Shown here: positions 27,033-36,398 of the stretch, piece by piece | Position numbering within the stretch: position 1 is the first letter of the stretch | Layout of the letters: each line of letters starts with the position of its first letter | Origin: Thiomonas sp. X19 | Lineage (GTDB): Bacteria; Pseudomonadota; Gammaproteobacteria; Burkholderiales; Burkholderiaceae_C | Direction of reading: 5' to 3' | DNA length: 64,000 bases | Assembly (NCBI RefSeq): GCF_900089495.1 | Contig: NZ_LT605203.1 | Location: 3,426,031 to 3,490,030, forward strand | Notes under the pieces: generated by a model | The model's database searches: none | The model's input: only the letters and a program-made list of their open reading frames with translations | What the model was told of the DNA's origin: nothing | Made by a program: the position numbers and the translations under genes

Positions 27033-28085
27033 TTACCCGAGTTTTTGGGCGAGTTTTTCGGCTTCGACGTGGGTGTAGCGCTTCAGCATGGCGAGGCTCT
27101 TATGGCCTGTCATGCTCGCCACTTCCATGATGCCAAGGCCCTTTTCGAACAGCCGGGACGTGGCCTCGTGGCGCAGATCATGGAAACGCAGGTCGGTCAG
27201 GAATGACGCGTCCGGTCTGACGCCTTGCGCGGTGCAATCGGCTTCATACAGTTCACGACCACGGCGGCGGATGCGGATAAACGCGCTCACCCAAGCCCCG
27301 CGCGTCCATGGGAATACTTTCCCGTCAAGTCGGCGCGGAAAGGCCTGCATGGTTCGCAAGGCACCGACCGCAGCAATGGACAAAGCCACCGTGCGAGGCA
27401 CCCCGGTTTTCGTGACACGAAGGTGAGCCGTGCGCTTGTCCAGATCGATGAGCCTCCAGTTCAGGCTCAGCAGCTCGGACTCGCGTGCTGACGTTTCTAC
27501 GGCCAGCGAAATCATTTCCCGCATGCCGTCGGGCTTGCGAGCACCAGCGATCCCGCGAAATAGGTAATCCAGTTCCTCTGGCGACAAGCGACGATCCCTA
27601 GCGTTGTCAAGCTTAGGCTTGCGCACATCGCGTGCCGGATTGCCTGCGGGTAGGTGGATACCCAAGTCCTTGGCGGCATAGTTGAAGCAAGACCGCACAG
27701 CTTGCAAGTAATGCAGGGTTGTGGCTGGCGCCAGCCCAGAGGCACGCAGATCGGCAAGCCACGCCGCCAGATCGACGCTGCGTATGGCCGACAGGAAATA
27801 GGAACCAAATCGCACACGCGCAATCTGCAAGTAGCCTCGCCAGTTGCCCGCAGATTTGAAGCTCGGCACCACATCGACCGAGAATCGATCAATGAGTTCG
27901 GCCATCGTGACTTTGCCCGCCTCGTTGCGCAACACGGCGATGTTGCCTTGTTGCGCTTCGCGCTCCATGTCGCGCGCCCAAGCCTCGGCATCGGCCTTCA
28001 GGTCAAACGTACGCGATATGCTGGGCAGACCACGACGCCGAACCTGTACTCTGTATCCATTTTTCCGCTTCTCGATGTATGCCAT
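27033..28085 (-). CDS. Phage-type tyrosine site-specific integrase
   Basis: A 350-residue integrase with an N-terminal arm-binding/SAM-like half and a C-terminal catalytic domain. Catalytic residues are visible: Arg in SARESELLSL, the HDLRH box, the GHKSL histidine and the nucleophile Tyr in LKRYTHV. It appears complete. Its place at the edge of the CRISPR-Cas and toxin-antitoxin block suggests the block, or an ancestor of it, arrived as an integrated element. No tRNA gene or convincing att repeat was found beside it. Confidence 0.92.
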   Translation of the reverse strand: MAYIEKRKNGYRVQVRRRGLPSISRTFDLKADAEAWARDMEREAQQGNIAVLRNEAGKVTMAELIDRFSVDVVPSFKSAGNWRGYLQIARVRFGSYFLSAIRSVDLAAWLADLRASGLAPATTLHYLQAVRSCFNYAAKDLGIHLPAGNPARDVRKPKLDNARDRRLSPEELDYLFRGIAGARKPDGMREMISLAVETSARESELLSLNWRLIDLDKRTAHLRVTKTGVPRTVALSIAAVGALRTMQAFPRRLDGKVFPWTRGAWVSAFIRIRRRGRELYEADCTAQGVRPDASFLTDLRFHDLRHEATSRLFEKGLGIMEVASMTGHKSLAMLKRYTHVEAEKLAQKLG

Positions 28086-28146
28086 GACAGCCCCTTGCAG
28101 GGTTAGCGAACGATCGTTCGATTCCCCCTAGATTCCCCCAAAACCC

Positions 28147-28266
28147 ATGTTTTATTCTAGCAAAGCCAGTGTTTATGCGGGTCCCAAGGCGTTTCATTTC
28201 CTCTTGCTAACCTTGCTGCTTTGTGCCGTGGTCTGGCTGTCCATCCTGCTGCCACGCATGCTCTGA
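28147..28266 (+). CDS. Possible small membrane peptide (39 residues)
   Basis: An ATG at 28147 opens a 39-residue frame, MFYSSKASVY then a single strongly hydrophobic helix (FLLLTLLLCAVVWLSILL) and a short basic end. It stops 13 bases before the LOG-family gene on the same strand. No ribosome-binding site is evident, and it could be the remnant of a gene cut by island insertion. Confidence 0.3.
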   Translation: MFYSSKASVYAGPKAFHFLLLTLLLCAVVWLSILLPRML

Positions 28267-28279
28267 AGGTTCTTGTTCC

Positions 28280-28864
28280 ATGCATTCCGTTTGTGTTTAT
28301 TGCGGGTCCCGCGCCGGGACCGATCCGGTCTACGCCGAAGCCGCCACCGCCATGGGCAGCGCCATTGCCCACCGCGCCATGACCCTGATTTACGGCGGCG
28401 GCAGTGTCGGGCTGATGCATGCCACGGCTGAAGCGGCGCTGGCTGGTGGCGGCCGCGTGGTGGGCGTGATCACCGAGTTGTTGATGCAACGCGAGGTGGG
28501 CCACACCGGCCTGAGTGAGTTGCATATCGTGGAGAACATGCACCAGCGCAAGAAGATGATGGCCGACTATGCCGATGGCTTCATCGCCCTGCCCGGCGGA
28601 CTGGGCACGCTGGAGGAACTCTTCGAGGTCTGGACCTGGCGGCAGCTCGGCTACCACAACAAGCCCATCGGCCTGCTCAATGTGCAGGGCTACTACGACC
28701 CGTTGCTGGATTTTCTCGCGCAAAGCCGCGAGCAGGGATTCGTCCGTACCGAGGTGCTGGCGCCGCTGGTGGTGGAGGCCGATCCGGGCCGGCTGCTGGA
28801 CCGCATGGTGGGGAGCCAGCCGGTGCAGGACGATCCCTGGTGGCGCATGCGCGAAGCGATCTGA
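28280..28864 (+). CDS. LOG-family protein (probable nucleoside-5'-monophosphate phosphoribohydrolase)
   Basis: A 194-residue Rossmann-fold protein of the LOG / TIGR00730 family. It contains the phosphate-binding YGGGSVGLMH, the Arg-containing MHQRKKMM segment and the signature PGGLGTLEE. Characterised members release adenine or cytokinin base from the 5'-monophosphate. The ATG at 28280 is used because homologous sequence starts at MHSVCVYCGS; 19 upstream codons in the open frame look non-coding. It reads away from the integrase and is the first gene of the conserved chromosome after the island. Confidence 0.88.
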   Translation: MHSVCVYCGSRAGTDPVYAEAATAMGSAIAHRAMTLIYGGGSVGLMHATAEAALAGGGRVVGVITELLMQREVGHTGLSELHIVENMHQRKKMMADYADGFIALPGGLGTLEELFEVWTWRQLGYHNKPIGLLNVQGYYDPLLDFLAQSREQGFVRTEVLAPLVVEADPGRLLDRMVGSQPVQDDPWWRMREAI

Positions 28865-28910
28865 CGCGCAGACGCCGCGCGGCGACCGGGCCGCACGGAT
28901 GCCCGAGTGG

Positions 28911-29297
<387 letters not shown>

Positions 29298-29311
29298 TCA
29301 GCTTAACCGAT

Positions 29312-31024
29312 TCATCCATGGCCGTGATGGCCTGGGGACGGCTCGGAATCGACCCGTTCCAGCCAGTGGGAGGTGATGGGGTAGCGCCAGTCGCGCCCAA
29401 AAGCGCGGTGGGTGATGCGCACTCCCGGCGGCGCCTGGCGACGCTTGTATTCGTTGAGCTTGATGAGGCGCAGCACCTGGCTCACGGCCTCGGCCGGCAA
29501 ACCCGCCGCCAGCAACTCCGCCGTGCTCTGGTCGTTCTCCATGGAGCGTTCCAGAATGGCGTCGAGCACCGGGTAAGGCGGCAGGCTGTCCTGGTCGGTC
29601 TGGTCGGGGCGCAACTCGGCCGAGGGCGCACGGGTGATGACGCGCTCGGGAATGACCGGCGCCTTGCCCTGCCGCACGGCATGGGCATTACGCCAGTTGG
29701 CCAACTCCCACACCAGGGTCTTGCGCACGTCCTTGATCACGGCGAAACCGCCCGCCATGTCGCCGTAGAGCGTGGCGTAGCCGGTGGCCATCTCGCTCTT
29801 GTTGCCCGTGGTCAGCACCATCCAGCCGGAATTGTTCGACAGCGCCATGAGCAGCGTGCCACGAATGCGCGACTGCAGGTTTTCCTCCGTGGTGTCGCCC
29901 TCGCGCGCGGCCAGCAGCGGCGCCAGCGTGGCACGGAAAGCGTCGAACATGGGGGTGATCGACAGTTCGTCATGCCGCACGCCGAGGCCCTGTGCCATGT
30001 CGCGCGCGTCGATCCAGGAGATGTCGGCGGTGTAGGGCGAAGGCATCATCACCGTGCGCACGCGCTCGGGCCCCAGCGCGTCCACCGCAATGGCCAGCAC
30101 CAGGGCCGAGTCGACCCCTCCCGACAGGCCGATGAGCACGCCGGGGAAGCCGTTCTTGTTCACATAGTCGCGCGTGCCGCTCACCAGCGCACTCCAAGCC
30201 TGCGCCGGCAGCGGCTGAATGGGGGCGACCTCCCCCTGAAGTGGCTGGGCATCGGCACCCAGTGTGGCGGTCAGCACGCAAGGCTCGAACTGCGGCGCAC
30301 GCGCCTGCACCTCGCCGAAGGCGTCCATCACGAACGAGCCCCCGTCGAACACCAACTCGTCCTGCCCGCCGACGCCGTGGGCGAACACCAGAGCCATGCC
30401 GGTTTCACGGCAACGGCCGCGCATGATGGCTTCGCGCTCGCCACTCTTGCCCAGATGAAACGGCGAAGCGTTCAGCACCAGCAGCACCTGGGCGCCGGCT
30501 GCACGCGCCCGGCGCGGGGCTTCGGGGAACCAGGCGTCTTCGCAGATATTGATGCCGAAACGCACGCCACCAAGTTCGAACACACAGGCTTCGCCGGCGC
30601 GAGCGAAGTAGCGCCGCTCGTCGAACACCTGGTAGTTGGGCAGTTCCAGCTTGCCGTAAGTGGCTTCGATGCGGCCGTTGCGCAGCACCGAAGCGGCGTT
30701 CCAGCGCAGCGGCTGCTGGGTCGACGCGGTGCGTACATCGGCATGCTCGCCCGGCACATGCGGGTGGCCCACCACCACGGCCATATCCGGATACTGCGCC
30801 AGGCTTTGCGCCAAATGGTGCAATGCATCGTCTGCGGCGCGCATGAAGGCTGGCCGCAACAACAGATCTTCGGGTGGATAGCCGGTCAGCGCCAATTCCG
30901 GCGTGAGCAGCAGGCGGGCGCCTTGGGCATGGGCCTGGGCGGCCATGGCCTCGATGGCTTTGCAGTTGCCGGCCAGGTCACCCACGGTGCCGTTGAACTG
31001 CGCGATGGCGATTTGAATGGACAT
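29312..31024 (-). CDS. nadE: Glutamine-dependent NAD+ synthetase
   Basis: A 570-residue two-domain enzyme that makes NAD+ from deamido-NAD+. The N-terminal nitrilase-type glutaminase has its Glu (LTPELALTGYPPED), Lys (YGKLELPNY) and Cys (INICEDAWF) triad. The C-terminal synthetase has the PP-loop SGGVDSALVLAIA. The start MSIQIAIAQFNG at 31024 is typical. Its 5' end overlaps the start of the divergent DUF482 gene, leaving almost no space for two separate promoters. Confidence 0.96.
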   Translation of the reverse strand: MSIQIAIAQFNGTVGDLAGNCKAIEAMAAQAHAQGARLLLTPELALTGYPPEDLLLRPAFMRAADDALHHLAQSLAQYPDMAVVVGHPHVPGEHADVRTASTQQPLRWNAASVLRNGRIEATYGKLELPNYQVFDERRYFARAGEACVFELGGVRFGINICEDAWFPEAPRRARAAGAQVLLVLNASPFHLGKSGEREAIMRGRCRETGMALVFAHGVGGQDELVFDGGSFVMDAFGEVQARAPQFEPCVLTATLGADAQPLQGEVAPIQPLPAQAWSALVSGTRDYVNKNGFPGVLIGLSGGVDSALVLAIAVDALGPERVRTVMMPSPYTADISWIDARDMAQGLGVRHDELSITPMFDAFRATLAPLLAAREGDTTEENLQSRIRGTLLMALSNNSGWMVLTTGNKSEMATGYATLYGDMAGGFAVIKDVRKTLVWELANWRNAHAVRQGKAPVIPERVITRAPSAELRPDQTDQDSLPPYPVLDAILERSMENDQSTAELLAAGLPAEAVSQVLRLIKLNEYKRRQAPPGVRITHRAFGRDWRYPITSHWLERVDSEPSPGHHGHG

Positions 31025-32246
31025 GGACAGCGATTTTCGCATTGAGATAGCCCAGAGCATGACAGAGGTGCCGGCAGCCGCGTGGGACGAGCTCGCCGCC
31101 GCCACGCCAGGCAGCACCGTGTTCCAGTGCCATGCCTACCTGCTGGCGCTGGAAACGCAGGGTTGCGCCGTGGCGGACACCGGCTGGCAGCCGCTGTTGC
31201 TGCGACTGCACGATGCCTCCGGCCGGCTTGCCGCCGCCTGCATGGTGTACGCCAAGCGCCATTCCATGGGTGAGTACGTGTTCGACTGGGCCTGGGCCGA
31301 CGCCCACGAGCGCCACGGCCTGCCCTACTACCCCAAGCTGCTGGCGGCCACGCCCTTCACCCCGGTCACCGGCGCGCGCCTGCTGGGGCGAGGCCGCGCG
31401 GCGCGCAAGGCGCTGCTGGCAGCCTTGCTGGGGCTGGCGCGGCGCAGCGGCCTGTCGTCGCTGCATCTGCTGTTTCTCACCCCCGAGGACCGCGCGCTGT
31501 GCGAGCAGGCCGGCCTGCTGCTGCGGCAGACCGTGCAGTTCCATTGGCAACAACCCGCCGACAAGCCTTGGACGGATTTCGACGCCTTTCTCGGCAGCAT
31601 GAACCACGACAAGCGCAAAAAAGTGCGCCAGGAACGCCGCAAGGTGGTGGAAGCCGGCGTGCGCTTTCGCCAGGTTTCAGGCGCACAGGCAAGCGCGGAA
31701 GACTGGGCTTTCTTCGCCCGCTGCTACAACCAGACGTATGCCGAGCACGGCTCATCGCCCTATCTGAACCTGGGTTTTTTCCGCGCGCTCGGACAGCACC
31801 TGCCCAAGCATGTGCTGCTGCTCATCGCCGAGCAGGACGGCCAGCCGATCGCCGCCTCGCTCATCCTGCTCGACCCCGCGCTGGGGCATGCCTACGGGCG
31901 CTATTGGGGCGCGCTGCGCCATGTGCCCCATCTGCATTTCGAGGCCTGCTACTACCAGCCGTTGGAGTATTGCATCGAGCACGGTTACATCCGTTTCGAA
32001 GGCGGTGCGCAGGGCGTGCACAAGATGGCCCGCGGCCTCTTGCCCGTGGCCTGCACTTCGGCCCACTGGCTGGCCGATGCGCGCTTCAACGCGGCGATCG
32101 AGAACTTCCTGCAACGCGAGACGCTGGCGATGGACGACCATATGGACGAGCTGCGTGAACACGCGCCGTTTCGCCAACTGGAGACGGCCCCCGCGGCGGC
32201 ACTGGAGACGCCCAGCCCCTGGAGCGCCGGTGAAACCCGGGACTGA
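31017..32246 (+). CDS. FemAB-like GNAT protein, DUF482 family
   Basis: A 409-residue protein of the peptidogalycan-biosynthesis/recognition (DUF482, FemAB-related) family. Recognisable parts are the N-terminal SMTEVPAAAWDEL, the basic MNHDKRKKVRQERRKV helix and the C-terminal GAQGVHKMARGLLPV. The substrate is unknown; relatives of the fold transfer amino acids or acyl groups. The given start overlaps nadE by eight bases; an in-frame ATG at 31059 would remove the overlap and keeps the whole conserved region, so it may be the true start. Confidence 0.85.
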   Translation: MDMDSDFRIEIAQSMTEVPAAAWDELAAATPGSTVFQCHAYLLALETQGCAVADTGWQPLLLRLHDASGRLAAACMVYAKRHSMGEYVFDWAWADAHERHGLPYYPKLLAATPFTPVTGARLLGRGRAARKALLAALLGLARRSGLSSLHLLFLTPEDRALCEQAGLLLRQTVQFHWQQPADKPWTDFDAFLGSMNHDKRKKVRQERRKVVEAGVRFRQVSGAQASAEDWAFFARCYNQTYAEHGSSPYLNLGFFRALGQHLPKHVLLLIAEQDGQPIAASLILLDPALGHAYGRYWGALRHVPHLHFEACYYQPLEYCIEHGYIRFEGGAQGVHKMARGLLPVACTSAHWLADARFNAAIENFLQRETLAMDDHMDELREHAPFRQLETAPAAALETPSPWSAGETRD

Positions 32247-32286
32247 CGCAGCGCGCGACTCGGCTGCGCGACCCGACTGCGACGAC

Positions 32287-32778
32287 TCAGGCCCCCTGCG
32301 CCTGCAACTCCTGCTGCACATGGGCCAACAGGCCGCGGCTCGCCTGCTCCACCAGATCGAGCACCACCTCGAAGCCGTCGGCGCCGCTGTAGTAGGGGTC
32401 GGGCACCACGGCACTGCCGGTTTGCGGCGCGAAACTCATGAACAGCCGCAGCTTGCGACGCCGCTCGGGCGGGCATTCCTGCTCGAGTCGGGCGAGGTTG
32501 TCGAAGTCCATCGCCAGGATCAGGTCGAAGGCTTCGAAGTCGGCAGCGCGAACCTCGCGGGCACGCTGGCGGCTCAGGTCGTAGCCGCGTTTGAGCGCAT
32601 GCCGCTGGCTGCGCGCGTCGGGCGGCTCGCCGATGTGATAGCCGTGGGTGCCGGCGGAATCGACATGCACTTGGCTCGCCAAACCGGCTTCGTGCAGCTG
32701 GGCGCGGAACACGCCCTCGGCCGTGGGCGAGCGGCAGATATTGCCCATGCAACAGAACAGCACACTGAATTGGCGCAT
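32287..32778 (-). CDS. Low-molecular-weight protein tyrosine phosphatase
   Basis: A 163-residue LMW-PTP. The P-loop near residue 10 is CMGNICRSP (Cys-x5-Arg-Ser) and the general-acid motif is DPYYSGADGFE. Unlike the ArsC at 2981-3511 it lacks the downstream redox cysteine pair, so it should be a phosphatase, not an arsenate reductase. It is a single gene pointing towards the DUF482 gene (convergent) with 40 bases between the stops. Confidence 0.92.
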   Translation of the reverse strand: MRQFSVLFCCMGNICRSPTAEGVFRAQLHEAGLASQVHVDSAGTHGYHIGEPPDARSQRHALKRGYDLSRQRAREVRAADFEAFDLILAMDFDNLARLEQECPPERRRKLRLFMSFAPQTGSAVVPDPYYSGADGFEVVLDLVEQASRGLLAHVQQELQAQGA

Positions 32779-32825
32779 GAAGGATTGGGGTTCCGAGTCG
32801 GAGATGGCGGGAGGCTGTGGGTCAA

Positions 32826-34070
32826 TCAGGCCTGCAGGCGCAGGATGCGGCCGTTGAGACGGTCGGCCAGCAGCAGAATCGAACCGTCGGGCGCCTGGCG
32901 CACATCGCGGATGCGCTCGCCCAGGTCACTGAACAAGGCTTCGCGCGCCACCACGCGATTGCCGTCCAGGCTCAAGCGCCAAAGTGCCTTGCCCGCCAGC
33001 GCGCCGATGAACAGGCTGCCGCGCCATTGCGGGAACATGCTGCCGGTGTAGAAAGCCATGCCGCTGGGGGCGATGGAGGTGGGCACCCAGGTGGTCAGCG
33101 GCTGCTCCAGGCCGGGCGCGGCGCTGGCCCCGCCCACCGGCGTGCAGCCGCCCACCGGCGCGCCGTATTCGCAGCCGTAGGAAATGCGCGGCCAGCCGTC
33201 GTTGCGCCCTGCCCGGTCGATATTGACCTCGTCGCCGCCTTGCGGGCCATGTTCGCAGGTCCACAGTTCGCCCGTGTCTGGGTGGATGGCGGCGCCCTGC
33301 ACATTGCGGTGGCCCAGGCTCCAGATCGCCGGCATGGCGCCGGCATGGCCGACGAATGGGTTGTCCGCTGGCACGCTGCCGTCGCTGCGGATGCGCACCA
33401 CCTTGCCCAGGGTGTTGGCCAGGTTCTGCGCCTCGTCGCGCCGGCTGAAGCGTTCCCCCAGGGTGACGAACAGGGAACCGTCGCGGGCGAAAACCAGACG
33501 CGAGCCGAAGTGCGCGGTGCTGCCCACCTTGGGCGTCTGGCGGAAGATCACTTGAACATCGGACAGGCTCGCGGCGTCGGCGCTCAACACGGCGCGCGCC
33601 ACCGCGGTGCCGTTCAGGCCGGCCTCGGCACCCGTGCCGGGTTCGGCATAGCTGAAATAGATGCGCCGGTTGTGCTGGAAATCGGGGTCGATGGCGACGT
33701 CGAGCAGGCCGCCCTGGCCGCGCGCATCCACCGTGGGTATGCCGGCAACCGGCGCCGACAGGCTGCCGCCAACTCCCACCAGGCGCAGACGGCCCGGGCG
33801 CTCGGTCACCAGGGCCCGGCCGTCGGGCAGCAAAGCCAATCCCCAGGGGTTGGCCAGTCCGGTGGTGAACGTGGTCACGCGTGGTTGCGAGCTTGCCACG
33901 ATTGGCTTGGGTTGCGGCTTGGGTTGTGACAGCGCCGACGCCGGCACATCGCCCCAAGCGATGACCACGGCACCGCCACCAGCGCCGAGCGCACTGCAAC
34001 CGGCAGCAGCGCCCAGCCAGGCCAAGGTCCGGCGGCGGGAGACAAGGGCAGGAGCAAGTGGGTTCGGCAT
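32826..34070 (-). CDS. PQQ-dependent aldose sugar dehydrogenase-like protein, secreted
   Basis: A 414-residue beta-propeller of the soluble glucose/aldose dehydrogenase family (YliI/Asd type). The start at 34070 gives a Tat-like leader (VSRRRTLAWLGAAAGCSALG). Typical segments are NPWGLALLPDGRALVTERPGRLRLV, a His-containing GHRNVQGAAIHPDTGELW and CEHGPQGGDEVN. It would oxidise sugars in the periplasm if PQQ is available; no pqq genes are in the window. A lipobox-like cysteine follows the hydrophobic stretch, so it may be a lipoprotein. It is 52 bases downstream of the uvrB stop. Confidence 0.85.
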   Translation of the reverse strand: MPNPLAPALVSRRRTLAWLGAAAGCSALGAGGGAVVIAWGDVPASALSQPKPQPKPIVASSQPRVTTFTTGLANPWGLALLPDGRALVTERPGRLRLVGVGGSLSAPVAGIPTVDARGQGGLLDVAIDPDFQHNRRIYFSYAEPGTGAEAGLNGTAVARAVLSADAASLSDVQVIFRQTPKVGSTAHFGSRLVFARDGSLFVTLGERFSRRDEAQNLANTLGKVVRIRSDGSVPADNPFVGHAGAMPAIWSLGHRNVQGAAIHPDTGELWTCEHGPQGGDEVNIDRAGRNDGWPRISYGCEYGAPVGGCTPVGGASAAPGLEQPLTTWVPTSIAPSGMAFYTGSMFPQWRGSLFIGALAGKALWRLSLDGNRVVAREALFSDLGERIRDVRQAPDGSILLLADRLNGRILRLQA

Positions 34071-34122
34071 GGCAGGGGTCTCCTGGGCGAACTCGGCGAC
34101 GACGGGCAAAGGGTCGGATGGC

Positions 34123-36216
34123 TCAGCCGGTCTGGGCGTCCAGATCGTGATCGTCGCCGGCGCCAAACGCACGGCGGCGCAAGGCGGCCAGTTGGTCGCG
34201 GGCACGCGCGGCCTGCTCGAATTCGAGGTTGCGGGCGTGTTCCAGCATGCGTTTTTCGAGCTGGCGAATCTCGCGTGCCAGGTCCTTCTCGTCCAGGGCT
34301 TCGAAGCGCGCATGCTCCTGGTCGGCGCGTTGCTGCGCGCGCGCGGTACTGCCGGACTGGTCGTAGACGCCGTCGATCAAATCGCGCACCTGCTTGACCA
34401 CGCTGCGCGGCGTGATGCCCAGGGCCAGGTTGTGGGCGACCTGCTTGGTGCGGCGGCGCTCGGTCTCGCCCATGGCGCGGCGCATGGAGTCGGTGACCAC
34501 GTCGGCGTAGAGAATGGCCTTGCCGTTGATGTTGCGCGCGGCGCGGCCGATGGTCTGAATCAGCGAGCGCTCCGAGCGCAGGAAGCCTTCCTTGTCGGCA
34601 TCCAGAATGGCCACCAGCGAGACTTCGGGAATGTCCAGCCCCTCGCGCAGCAGGTTGATGCCCACCAGCACGTCGAACAGGCCCAGGCGCAGGTCGCGCA
34701 GGATCTCCACGCGCTCCATGGTGTCGATGTCGGAGTGCAGATAGCGCACTTTCACGCCGTTGTCGGACAAGTACTCGGTGAGCTGCTCGGCCATGCGCTT
34801 GGTCAGCGTGGTGACGAGCACACGGTCGCCCGCATTCACCCGCAGGCGAATCTCGCCCAGCAGGTCGTCCACCTGGGCGGTGGCCGGGCGCACCTCCACC
34901 ACCGGGTCCACCAGGCCGGTGGGGCGCACGACCTGCTCCACCACCGCGCCCGCGTGCTCCAGCTCATAGGCCGCGGGGGTGGCCGAGACGAAGGTCGCCT
35001 GGCGCATCTTGCTCTCGAATTCGGCGAACTTCAGCGGCCGGTTGTCCAGCGCCGAGGGCAGGCGAAAACCGTAGTCCACCAGCGTGGTCTTGCGTGCGCG
35101 GTCGCCGTTGTACATGCCGTTGAACTGGCCGATGAGCACATGGCTTTCGTCCAGGAACATCAGCGCGTCGGGCGGCAGGTAATCCACCAGGGTGGACGGC
35201 GGCTCGCCAGGAGCGGCGCCCGACAGATGCCGGGTGTAGTTCTCGATGCCCTTGCAATGGCCGATCTCGGTGAGCATCTCCAGGTCGAAGCGGGTGCGCT
35301 GCTCCAGGCGCTGCGCCTCCACCAGCTTGCCGGCGCGGCGGAACTCGCCCAGGCGCTCTTTCAATTCGGCCTCGATGGCCACCGTCGCCTCCAGCACCCG
35401 TTCCTTGGGCGTGACGTAATGGCTGCTGGGGTAGACGGTGAAGCGCGGAATTTTTTGCCGCATGGCCCCGGTGAGCGGGTCGAACAGGGTGAGCGCCTCG
35501 ATCTCGTCGTCGAACAGCTCCACGCGTATGGCCAGCTCGGCGTGCTCGGCCGGGAAAATGTCGATCTGGTCGCCGCGAACACGAAAGGAGCCACGGGTGA
35601 ACTCCACGTCGTTGCGGGTGTACTGCATGCGCACGAGCTGGGCGATGACGTCGCGCTGCCCCTGCTTGTCGCCCACGCGCATGGTCATGATCATGGCGTG
35701 GTAATCCGCCGGATTGCCGATGCCGTAGATGGCGCTGACGGTGGCCACGATGATCACATCGCGCCGCTCCAGCAGGCTCTTGGTGGCCGAGAGCCGCATC
35801 TGTTCGATGTGCTCGTTGATGGCGCTGTCCTTCTCGATGAACAGGTCGCGCTGCGGCACATAGGCCTCGGGCTGGTAGTAATCGTAGTAACTGACAAAAT
35901 ATTCCACGGCGTTTTTCGGGAAAAACTCGCGAAATTCGCTGTAAAGCTGCGCCGCTAGTGTTTTATTCGGCGCAAACACGATGGCTGGACGCCCCAGACG
36001 GGCAATCACGTTCGCCATGGTGAAGGTCTTGCCCGAGCCCGTCACGCCCAGCAGGGTCTGGAAGCTCAGGCCGTCGGTGATGCCTTCCACCAGCTTGGCG
36101 ATGGCCTCGGGCTGGTCGCCTGCTGGCGGGTAGGGCTGATGCAGTTGGAACGGTGAGCCCGGAAAGCGCATCAAGGACGGCTGTGCGGACGGTTCGACGA
36201 TGGCGAGACTGGGCAT
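34123..36216 (-). CDS. uvrB: Excinuclease ABC subunit B
   Basis: A 697-residue nucleotide-excision repair helicase. It has the P-loop [14 protein letters not shown], the beta-hairpin region [21 protein letters not shown] used for damage probing, the LDESHV motif II, and the C-terminal UVR domain ([29 protein letters not shown]) that meets UvrC. The ATG at 36216 was preferred; a GTG 12 codons upstream also opens the frame. It is divergent from the aminotransferase gene across 182 bases that include a TAAAAT -10-like sequence. Confidence 0.96.
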   Translation of the reverse strand: MPSLAIVEPSAQPSLMRFPGSPFQLHQPYPPAGDQPEAIAKLVEGITDGLSFQTLLGVTGSGKTFTMANVIARLGRPAIVFAPNKTLAAQLYSEFREFFPKNAVEYFVSYYDYYQPEAYVPQRDLFIEKDSAINEHIEQMRLSATKSLLERRDVIIVATVSAIYGIGNPADYHAMIMTMRVGDKQGQRDVIAQLVRMQYTRNDVEFTRGSFRVRGDQIDIFPAEHAELAIRVELFDDEIEALTLFDPLTGAMRQKIPRFTVYPSSHYVTPKERVLEATVAIEAELKERLGEFRRAGKLVEAQRLEQRTRFDLEMLTEIGHCKGIENYTRHLSGAAPGEPPSTLVDYLPPDALMFLDESHVLIGQFNGMYNGDRARKTTLVDYGFRLPSALDNRPLKFAEFESKMRQATFVSATPAAYELEHAGAVVEQVVRPTGLVDPVVEVRPATAQVDDLLGEIRLRVNAGDRVLVTTLTKRMAEQLTEYLSDNGVKVRYLHSDIDTMERVEILRDLRLGLFDVLVGINLLREGLDIPEVSLVAILDADKEGFLRSERSLIQTIGRAARNINGKAILYADVVTDSMRRAMGETERRRTKQVAHNLALGITPRSVVKQVRDLIDGVYDQSGSTARAQQRADQEHARFEALDEKDLAREIRQLEKRMLEHARNLEFEQAARARDQLAALRRRAFGAGDDHDLDAQTG

Positions 36217-36398
36217 GGCGGATTTCGAAGGAAAAAGCGACCGGCGTTGCACATCCCCGACATGGGTGGGGTGGGCGCGGGCCGGAAATCCGCTGGCGGC
36301 CTAAAATCAGGGGTCTTCCGGTCTGCGCTGGGCCAGCCACAAGCCCAGCATTTTGCGCCCGGCAATCCCTCCATCCCTAGAGCCCCTCACAAACACCC

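Noticed and set aside
28165..28315. Near-repeat tgtttat(t)gcgggtccc at about 28169 and 28296 as a possible att duplication
   Set aside because: Only about 16 bases, with a one-base gap, and both copies lie on the same side of the integrase; no partner was found at the other end of the block.
32287..32778. A third arsenate reductase
   Set aside because: It has the phosphatase P-loop and DPYY motif but not the extra redox cysteines, and lies far from the arsenic cluster.
33661..35958. 765-residue open frame on the plus strand
   Set aside because: Antisense shadow of the sugar dehydrogenase and uvrB.
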